Assembly (NCBI GenBank): GCA_032718475.1
Contig: JAUCBJ010005011.1
Span: 1-28,537, forward strand
Source of the DNA: Nemertoderma westbladi
Lineage: Eukaryota; Xenacoelomorpha; Nemertodermatida; Nemertodermatidae
DNA length: 28,537 bases
Direction of reading: 5' to 3'
This document shows positions 10,498 to 19,200 of the stretch, piece by piece. The first letter of the stretch is position 1. Each line of letters starts with the position of its first letter. The notes beneath the pieces were generated by a model. The model was not told the DNA's origin. It made no database searches and worked only from the letters and a program-made list of their open reading frames with translations. The position numbers and the translations under genes were made by a program.

Positions 10498-10600
10498 TTA
10501 AGAATATTCAATATATTAGCAAAAACATACCTTTGAAAATACTGTCCTTTATGCACATCTGGGGACATTAGTTTTTGTATAGGTAAGATAGGCTCTATAC
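10250..10600 (+). repeat. Three subterminal tandem repeats, period about 126-128 bp
   Basis: Units centred on TCTGGGGAC at 10304, 10430 and 10558 share AAAACACACCGTTCTAAATACTG, TGCGCACATC, TCTGGGGACATTAGTTTT and a trailing TAGTTGCAATG. Three reverse-complement copies sit in the opposite arm (12016, 12144, 12284). The pairing is offset: the outermost right copy and the innermost left copy have no direct partner, so copy number has changed independently in the two arms. Repeats like these can serve as transposase-binding sites; that role is inference here. Confidence 0.75.
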
Positions 10601-10644
10601 GTGCACCATGTCCTGGAATATAGTGTCGTCATTCAGGCACCTGA

Positions 10645-10663
10645 CCCCCCCCCCCCCCCCCCC
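10645..10663. repeat. C19 homopolymer
   Basis: A run of 19 cytosines followed by ACCCCTCCCCACC. It is one of several long G or C runs in the window and could form a G-quadruplex on the minus strand. Confidence 0.9.
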
Positions 10664-10817
10664 ACCCCTCCCCACCAGGGTTTTTTATAAATATGTTAGG
10701 GAAATTTATAAATGAAAATAGCAATTTCTAAATTTTTATACTTGTTTAGAAATTGGTCACATAGTCTAACCAATTCGCGCGGGAAGGTTTTAAACTTTAC
10801 ATGCATTTAACTCAGAA

Positions 10818-11168
10818 TATTATTTCTCATTTTTTCCTTCACTCAAAACATATCTACACCGTCATTTTTTAATGAATTCGTTTGAAATTTTCAGTGAATG
10901 GTCTTGACATATTCATATATTGGCCATTGATCAGAAGACTAATGTTAACTAAAAAAATGAAAAAAATATTAACTAAATTGTGTTTTATTTTTGGCCGATA
11001 TTTTTTCAGATTATCGGCTCAAAACATAACTTACACTCGAAATGTCAAAATTCTGTCTACAAGAATTATTGGTTAATGTCAAGACCATTCACTGAAAATT
11101 TCAAACGAATTGATTAAGAAATGACGGAGTAGATCGATTTTTAATGAAGGAAAAAATGAGAAATAATA
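10818..11168. mobile_element. Small hairpin (MITE-like) element of 351 bp
   Basis: Arms 10818-10909 and 11077-11168 are inverted copies: TATTATTTCTCATTTTTTCC at the left end and GGAAAAAATGAGAAATAATA at the right end, continuing through TTCGTTTGAAATTTTCAG and TGAATGGTCTTGACA. The middle (10910-11076) is AT-rich and has no coding capacity. TA at both outer edges is consistent with a TA target duplication as in Tc1/mariner-type MITEs, but this rests on two bases. It abuts the reverse transcriptase fragment exactly at its right edge. Confidence 0.75.
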
Positions 11169-11938
11169 TCATCGCCCTGCTCTCTAATACGCTAGCAGAT
11201 GCACAGCTTCTACTAAATAAAGTGGAGAGGGCTGCTAAGGAGGTTGGATTGCATATAAATGCTACCAAGACCGAATTCATGACCTTTAATGTTGATGGAA
11301 ACTTGACAACCATTGGTAATAATCAACCAAGGAAGGTTGACGACTTCCAGTACCTCGGGTCATGGATAGAGAGTAGCAAAAAGGACATAGAAGTTAGGAA
11401 AGCAAAGGCTTGGGTAGCTCTATCAAAAATGGATACCATCTGGAAATCAGATCTCTCCAGGCACCTGAAGACTATCTGGAAATCAGATCTCTCCAGGCAC
11501 CTGAAGACTAAGTTCTTTCGAGCCACAGTGGAAAGTGTATTTTTATATGGGGGTGAGACCTGGACACTGACTAAATCACTTGAACAACGAATTGATGGTT
11601 GCTACACAAGACTACTAAGGGCAGCCCTAAACATCAGCTGGAGACAACACATGACAAACGCCGAGCTTTATGGTACAATACTACATGTATCAACCACCCT
11701 CCGTGAACGCAGATTAAGATTCAGTGGGCACTGCTGGCGAAGTAAAGACGAGGTCAGACCAGATCTACTTTTCTGGCAACCAACTCATGGGAAGCGTAGT
11801 CGTGGACGACCGGCCATAACATATATAGATCAACTTGAAAGGGATACTGAACTTGGGAGAAACGAAATTGCGACAACTGTGGAGAATCGGGAAGCCTGGA
11901 AGGATCTCATTTCCACTGTCCGAGTTCGCTCGACCTAG
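11169..11938 (+). pseudogene. 3' fragment of a non-LTR retrotransposon reverse transcriptase
   Basis: The frame reads about 256 codons of the C-terminal half of a LINE polymerase. It contains IALLSNTLADAQLLL (the segment right after the catalytic Y/F-ADD), a KTEFM-type segment, FQYLGSWI (motif E), then ESVFLYGGETWTLTK and LLRAALNISWRQHMTN, typical of the thumb and C-terminal region in these elements. It ends in TAG. The ADD aspartates are gone: the frame begins right where they should be and the hairpin element at 10818-11168 takes their place. The 3' end runs into (TAG)n (11936-11955), like the short tandem tails of RTE-type LINEs. The clade assignment is tentative. It sits in the core of the foldback element. 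Confidence 0.8.
11438..11509 (+). repeat. Exact 36-bp in-frame tandem duplication in the LINE fragment
   Basis: Two identical adjacent 36-bp copies (11438-11473, 11474-11509) repeat the peptide IWKSDLSRHLKT. The identity of the copies points to a recent slippage or unequal crossover, or to an assembly artefact. Confidence 0.95.
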
Positions 11939-11955
11939 TAGTAGTAGTAGTAGTA
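11936..11955 (+). repeat. (TAG)n 3' tail of the LINE fragment
   Basis: TAG repeated about six to seven times immediately after the coding fragment; the first unit is the stop codon. Short tandem 3' tails are usual for several non-LTR clades. The junction with the foldback arm lies at about 11956-11959. Confidence 0.75.
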
Positions 11956-11958
11956 ACA

Positions 11959-12822
11959 TTCATTGCAACTATACGTAGGACCTAATATAATTCTCCCAGC
12001 ACTAAAAAAACTAATGTCCCCAGATGTGCGCAAGGGACAGTATTGTAGGAATGGTGTGTTTTCGTAAATATATAAAAAATTGTCTTAATGTCCATTGCAA
12101 CTACATACCGTATGGTCTGCAGAAAAACAATACAAAAACTAATGTCCCCAGATGTGCGCAAGGGACAGTATTTGGAACGGTGTGTTTTCGTTAATTTATT
12201 ATATATTCTTAACGTCCATTGCAATTACCTACATAAGTAGAACGTAGGGCATAATATAATACTCTCAGCACTAAAAAACTAATGTCCCCAGATGTGCGCA
12301 AGGTACAGTACACTATTTAGAATGGGTGTGTTTTCGTTAATTTATTATAATGTCTATTTCCACTACAGTACGTAGAAGGGTCTAAAAAATTAAAGCTATA
12401 AAATTCGTGATATATTCAATATAATTGAATGAGGTGAATGTAATTTGAATGATAAGAGTTATATCATATATCGTTGTGCTCCACCTTATTTGTATTTATT
12501 TTAAACATGAATTTAATTAGTGCCCCCGCAGAAAAAAAAGTAGCAGTGGCCGTATTACGATATTTGTCCACATATTTTTAAAAAAAATTGCTACATGCTT
12601 GTATGCATAGTGCATGCGGGATTGTTTAGCACTATCGACTAAGTGAAAATCCATTGTTATAGTAACTGAGGAAAGTTGCACCATAAGGGGTGCTTAGGTA
12701 ACTCATAAGGAAATATTAACTTTTACAATTATTCACGAGTGTATAAAAACAATAAAAAAACGTTATCTAGGGATTGCCTGAGCTGCATTGTCTCAAAGAC
12801 ACACCTGACTAACTAATCCATA
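11959..12822 (-). mobile_element. Right arm of the foldback-type element
   Basis: Reverse complement of 9770-10497, with its own three CTAATGTCCCCAGATGTGCGC copies at 12016, 12144 and 12284. It is longer than the left arm mainly because of an extra repeat copy. The inner end (CATTGCAACTATACGTAGGACC) abuts the LINE tail, so the LINE insertion or a linked deletion removed the part that would match 10498-10620 on the other side. Confidence 0.8.
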
Positions 12823-13848
12823 AATAATTGAACATAACACATAACAAACTTAATTTCAACCACATACCGGGGTCGTTAAAAATTAAGCTCACTGGGGACA
12901 TTGTGACGTCACAAAATGACGTAGATAATGTGATACTTATCACTGTTATAGTGGGGACATCAATATTTACACCCCATACACACCGAACACATACTAGTGC
13001 GGCTTTACACAAACAAAGTGGGGACAAAAAGGTGAAATTTCATATTTAGACTAATTTGGCAATGAAGATTTCGAATTTCCAGTCAGAACGTTCTGGGGAC
13101 GTCCCCAGTTCGCGAAAGGTCCCCAGAACGTGGGTATTGTATGGCACTTACGTCCACAGTATGTAGCGTTAACCAGTGCACACGCCCTAAAACATATATA
13201 CCCCCCCTTTGAGATTCACTAGTTACTAGCTTACTTTAGATTGCTTTTCAGTAGGATTCTATTCTGCAGTTCTACCATTCGTAGTTTGTAAATTTAGTAG
13301 ATATTGATATTTAGTTTTACGGCAAGGGAGCATTTACTTATTTGACTGTTTTTATCTGCAAACAGTATTGTTACTTTAGGCACTACCCCTTTTGACTGAT
13401 TGGTACTGTCAGTATTGTTACGCTAGTCTGTTAATCCACTAGCTCGTATATAAACCATATAAATCACACCGCGGCAAGTTTACGGTATTTAGGTCCGTTA
13501 GCGATAGTTAGGATTCGCTGCGCGGGGATTGTTTTCCCGTGAGTTTGGTCTGTAACCGTAGACTGTACATCTGCCTCACCGGTTAGAGGCCGGGTATCCT
13601 GTTTTGTCTAGTTCGCCCGGGCATTTGACTCGCCAACGTATTAGAATAGACACCAGGCTCCGTTCCTCGCCAGTAGTAGTTTGTGTATTTAGTATCTATT
13701 TATTTAGACACCCTAGACTGGGATTTATTGTCAGATACTGTACGAGCTCGTATACACTACTAGATCTTACAGTATGATACATCGTTACTAGGATCCAGTA
13801 GGCGGTATACTACTGGAATTTTCAGGTTTCACGATTGACGGTATTGTA
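12823..13848. other. Noncoding spacer with palindromes
   Basis: No gene was recognised. It holds a TGACGTCA octamer (12904-12911), several GGGGACA words, a nested CTGGGGAC palindrome (13089-13130) and a TATA-like ATATAAACC near 13445. A moderately GC-richer segment spans 13480-13660. Part of it could be an LTR or promoter, but no terminal repeats were found. Confidence 0.35.
13089..13130. repeat. Nested palindrome built on CTGGGGAC
   Basis: CTGGGGACGTCCCCAG (13093-13108) is a perfect 16-bp palindrome. The same left half also pairs perfectly over 12 bp with GTCCCCAGAACG (13119-13130), so two mutually exclusive hairpins can form. The function is unknown. Confidence 0.85.
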
Positions 13849-14215
13849 TGGTGTATTTTTTTTATTTTTTGACAGACAGACCGAAAGAAACATAGACAGA
13901 CGGACAGAGGGGATAATAATCCGTAAATCACAGAAACTGATAACAAAAATGAAATCACCGACCAGGAAAACCTCATAGCGAAGCGTTTAGTTAGGTCTGG
14001 TGTATTTTATATATTTTGAGAGACAATGAAAGACAGACAGACCGACAGACGGATAGATGGACGCAGACAGGACGATAATCCGTAAATCGTAGAAACTGAT
14101 ATCAGAAATGAGATCACAGATCAGGAAAACCCCAAAACGAAAGCTTTAATTAGGTGTGGTGAGATTTTTATACTGAATTTTCACAAATAGACCAAGAGAC
14201 AGACAGACGTCAGTC
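13849..14215. repeat. Tandem repeat of about 159 bp, 2.4 copies
   Basis: Units start at TGGTGTATTTT (13849, 13999) and a diverged TGGTGAGATTTTT (14158). Each carries GACAGACAGAC-rich sequence and then ATAATCCGTAAATC, AGAAACTGATA and CAGGAAAACC. The third copy is partial, ending in the GACAGACAGACG block. Confidence 0.8.
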
Positions 14216-14332
14216 TGTCTAACTAGTCAAAGTCTTAACTAGTCACCCAAAAAATGGTTGAACATCACTGGATAATTTGTATTACAACAAATAGGCAATG
14301 GTGCAACTGCAGTATGACTGTCACCAAATATC
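14216..14332. other. Spacer downstream of the minus-strand gene
   Basis: Nothing recognised beyond a short TAGTCA-containing duplication. Confidence 0.3.
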
Positions 14333-14338
14333 TTTAAT
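14333..14338 (-). terminator. Possible polyadenylation signal (ATTAAA)
   Basis: TTTAAT on the plus strand reads ATTAAA on the minus strand, about 72 nt beyond the stop codon of the gene at 14410-15075. ATTAAA is the common variant of AATAAA. In AT-rich DNA the motif can occur by chance. Confidence 0.35.
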
Positions 14339-14409
14339 AAACAAAAAATTATGCATCTATAGGCATAATGTACCTTCACCACCATATAGTAGTTGATTTC
14401 CAGCGCATT

Positions 14410-15075
14410 TTAGCGGCTAAAAACTCCAAGAAATAGGATTCCTACTAGAAGAAAGGTCGGGTAGACATTCTCGGATCCGCTTTCTGTTGTGGTTTCCAAA
14501 GCAACCCCGCTGGTGGTTTTAACTAAGACGTCATCCTCCCACGTCACAGATGGGCATACACTGCCGGTACCATTGCAGCATTGCAATTGACAGGACCTGC
14601 CTGTCTCTACTGCAAAAGAGCCTTCCACCCACGAAGTAACCTTTAAGAGAAGCTCCAAATTGAGTTCCACACTACTGTGATCTACGCCTGGTTGAGAAGC
14701 CATCTCGAATTGGAGAGTGCAAACTTCTTCGTTTAGCTCTAAACACTTGTCCCAACAGAATATCGACGACTTATAGAATTTAACCTCTCTCTTATCTTGG
14801 AATGAATCACTCGGAATTCCCGAGAATCTGAAATGCAGGAGAGCGCAGTAACTGCAGTTTACATCTATACGGTGTGTTTCGTTGAACAATTTATCGTTCT
14901 GTACAACTACGAGGTTATACAAGGCATCTGTAAAAAAGTTTTTTAGTTCCTCGCTCTCTGACTTTATGAAAACTGATTCCCGAAGTTCACATGTGAAGCC
15001 AAAACAAATAGTTACATAAAATGATGATAAAACAATGGCTACCGGTATTATAATTGCCATTTTTGAATATTCCAT
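14410..15075 (-). CDS. Secreted, cysteine-rich, probably GPI-anchored glycoprotein (221 aa)
   Basis: I do not recognise the family, but the architecture is that of a cell-surface protein. Residues 6-27 form a hydrophobic signal peptide (IIIPVAIVLSSFYVTICF). The body has ten cysteines (29, 74, 77, 107, 111, 119, 162, 166, 167, 174), an even number that suits disulfides, and three N-glycosylation sequons (N65, N73, N168). A Thr/Ser/Glu-rich stretch (187-202) leads to a short hydrophobic C-terminus (205-219) with no cytoplasmic tail, the pattern of a GPI-anchor signal. The ATG lies in a strong context (A at -3, G at +4). It is open without interruption and ends in TAA. A TATATAA-like element lies about 100 bp upstream and ATTAAA about 72 bp downstream. 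It is the best host-gene candidate in the window. It might instead be one exon of a longer gene. Confidence 0.6.
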   Translation of the reverse strand: MEYSKMAIIIPVAIVLSSFYVTICFGFTCELRESVFIKSESEELKNFFTDALYNLVVVQNDKLFNETHRIDVNCSYCALLHFRFSGIPSDSFQDKREVKFYKSSIFCWDKCLELNEEVCTLQFEMASQPGVDHSSVELNLELLLKVTSWVEGSFAVETGRSCQLQCCNGTGSVCPSVTWEDDVLVKTTSGVALETTTESGSENVYPTFLLVGILFLGVFSR

Positions 15076-16281
15076 TTGTTTAAGAACCGAATCTCAAATG
15101 TTTTGACTCTTTGGCCCCATCACCTCGACCATTTACTTATTAATATTGTGATTCCCCTTTCATGTATTGCTAGGTTATATATTATTTCTTGTCTTCATAA
15201 ATATAAATTACTAAATTTCAACGGCAACCCCGAACAATCTAAGTTGCAATGAGTGGATTGTTTCTCCTTCACCTTATTGAAAATTAAGAATGAATTATGG
15301 TATAGATAAATTAAATAGAAATATAGATTAATAATAATATATATAAATTTATTAAGATATATACTACTTCTACTACTGCTATTAGCATGCTGCATTGCAG
15401 CTGTATTATATATATTACATGTATATTAAGAATGATGTGCCGGCTTTCGACAAAAGTGCACCGCCACAATGCCTATACTCATGACATTTAGAGGCCAGAG
15501 TGCTTTACTTTAAATGGCGTCTCAAAAAAGACATAATTATAATTTATTTAGTCAAACAATAAATTGTAACAAATTAGTTACGGGATGGAGTTTTAAGCAA
15601 TAAACAAAGCGGCCAACGGAAGGGAAGCCAACCCAGATTGGCAACCCAAAACAACAATGGTAGATTTAGTCAACACTAAATCTATTACACCGGTAAGGGG
15701 AACAATCTCACTTTTAATCCACACGGGGAGCTCAGGTGCAGTATAGTCCATGTAACTACAGAGAAAGTCAGGTTTGGTAGCTGGACATTAATCAGATGAA
15801 ACAAATGCTGGGCCAATCAGAGCCTCAGGTTTGGAAAGGCCCGTAGTATGAATATTAGTTATGAGTATATAATATGCTGTATCCTCATTATTAAGCAGTT
15901 GTGTGAGCAATTAGATAGAAAGTAGCGAACTAATTTGAACAGGTCAGTTAGCAGCAATTAAGAATCAATTCGTACTGTTATTTTATCCAACATCAGTTTA
16001 ATATTCAGGTATGTTTACTACTTTATTATTATCAACGATCAATATACATATTATAGTCTACAGAAACATCAAACTCGTTATTCAACAGCATGAACCATCC
16101 ATACCTGGCTGGCCGCGTAGTCATACAAGTTCACGCTTACGGTATGGTGCGCATTCACACAACTCTGCTACACCGTAACAGTACAAATTAGTTATAATCT
16201 ACTGACAGTACGGAAAACGAGAGCGGGCGAGTAAAGATGGAAATCCAAAGATCGGTAGATACTACTGCCAGTGTAGGTCAG
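15076..16281. other. Noncoding spacer
   Basis: AT-rich at first (15120-15430), then mixed. A perfect 10-bp stem with a 4-base loop, TAGATTTAGT-caac-ACTAAATCTA, lies at 15661-15684. No gene or repeat family was recognised. Confidence 0.35.
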
Positions 16282-19200
16282 TATAGTATCATTATTTGGG
16301 GAAGTACATATAATTCCGTTTTAAATCCTTTGCGTATTAACATAAATAAACTTATAAGACTTATTACTCATAGTCACTACCTCACATCCTCACTCCCATT
16401 ATATAGAAACCTTAATATACTTCCGGTAGATTCATTATATAAACTTGAAATTAATAAATTTATGTATGACATTCATAATTATTATATTTATTCCCCTGAA
16501 ATCTACCACCTTTTTAAGAGAACATCAGATGTCCATCCATACATCCGTACATCCATACATCCGTACATCCATACATCCGTACATCCGTACATCCGTACAT
16601 CCATACATCCATACATCCGTACATCCATACATCCATACATCCGTACATCCATACATCCATACATCCATACATCCGTACATCCGTACATCCATACATCCGT
16701 ACATCCATACATCCATACATCCATATATCCGTACATCCATACATCCATACATCCATACATCCGTACATCCATACATCCGTACATCCATACATCCGTACAT
16801 CCATACATCCGTACATCCATACATCCGTACATCCATACATCCGTACATCCATACATCCATACATCCGTACATCCATACATCCATACATCCATACATCCGT
16901 ACATCCGTACATCCATACATCCATACATCCGTACATCCATACATCCATACATCCGTACATCCGTACATCCATACATCCATACATCCGTACATCCATACAT
17001 CCATACATCCGTACATCCATACATCCATACATCTGTACATCCATACATCCATACATCCGTACATCCGTACATCCATACATCCGTACATCCATACATCCAT
17101 ACATCCATATATCCGTACATCCATACATCCATACATCCATACATCCATACATCCGTACATCCATACATCCGTACATCCATACATCCGTACATCCATACAT
17201 CCGTACATCCATACATCCGTACATCCATACATCCGTACATCCATACATCCATACATCCGTACATCCATACATCCATACATCCATACATCCGTACATCCGT
17301 ACATCCATACATCCGTACATCCATACATCCATACATCCATATATCCGTACATCCATACATCCATACATCCATACATCCATACATCCGTACATCCATACAT
17401 CCGTACATCCATACATCCGTACATCCATACATCCATACATCCGTACATCCATACATCCGTACATCCATACATCCGTACATCCATACATCCGTACATCCAT
17501 ACATCCGTACATCCATACATCCGTACATCCATACATCCGTACATCCATACATCCATACATCCATACATCCGTACATCCATACATCCGTACATCCATACAT
17601 CCGTACATCCATACATCCATACATCCATATATCCGTACATCCATACATCCGTACATCCATACATCCATACATCCATACATCCGTACATCCATACATCCAT
17701 ACATCCGTACATCCATACATCCATACATCCGTACATCCATACATCCGTACATCCATACATCCATACATCCGTACATCCATACATCCGTACATCCATACAT
17801 CCATACATCCGTACATCCATACATCCGTACATCCATACATCCGTACATCCATACATCCATACATCCATATATCCGTACATCCATACATCCATACATCCAT
17901 ACATCCATACATCCGTACATCCATACATCCATACATCCGTACATCCATACATCCGTACATCCATACATCCGTACATCCATACATCCGTACATCCATACAT
18001 CCGTACATCCATACATCCATACATCCGTACATCCGTACATCCATACATCCGTACATCCATACATCCGTACATCCATATATCCGTACATCCATACATCCAT
18101 ACATCCGTACATCCATACATCCGTACATCCATACATCCGTACATCCATACATCCATACATCCGTACATCCGTACATCCATACATCCGTACATCCATACAT
18201 CCGTACATCCATACATCCGTACATCCATACATCCATATATCCGTACATCCATACATCCATACATCCATACATCCATACATCCATACATCCGTACATCCAT
18301 ACATCCATATATCCGTACATCCATACATCCATACATCCATATATCCGTACATCCATACATCCATACATCCATACATCCATACATCCATACATCCGTACAT
18401 CCATACATCCATACATCCGTACATCCATACATCCGTACATCCATACATCCGTACATCCATACATCCGTACATCCATACATCCGTACATCCATACATCCAT
18501 ACATCCATACATCCGTACATCCATACATCCATATATCCGTACATCCATACATCCATACATCCATACATCCATACATCCGTACATCCATACATCCATATAT
18601 CCGTACATCCATACATCCATATATCCATACATCCATATATCCGTACATCCATACATCCATACATCCATACATCCATACATCCGTACATCCATACATCCAT
18701 ACATCCATACATCCGTACATCCATACATCCGTACATCCATACATCCGTACATCCATACATCCATACATCCGTACATCCGTACATCCATACATCCGTACAT
18801 CCATACATCCGTACATCCATACATCCGTACATCCATACATCCATACATCCGTACATCCGTACATCCATACATCCGTACATCCGTACATCCGTACATCCAT
18901 ACATCCGTACATCCATACATCCGTACATCCATACATCCGTACATCCATACATCCATACATCCATACATCCGTACATCCGTACATCCGTACATCCATACAT
19001 CCGTACATCCATACATCCGTACATCCATACATCCGTACATCCATACATCCATACATCCATACATCCGTACATCCATACATCCATACATCCGTACATCCAT
19101 ACATCCGTACATCCATACATCCGTACATCCATACATCCGTACATCCATACATCCGTACATCCATACATCCGTACATCCATACATCCGTACATCCATACAT

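Noticed and set aside
12809-13049. Overlapping frames of 72 and 73 codons on opposite strands
   Set aside because: Short, no recognisable domain, and located in palindrome-rich spacer.
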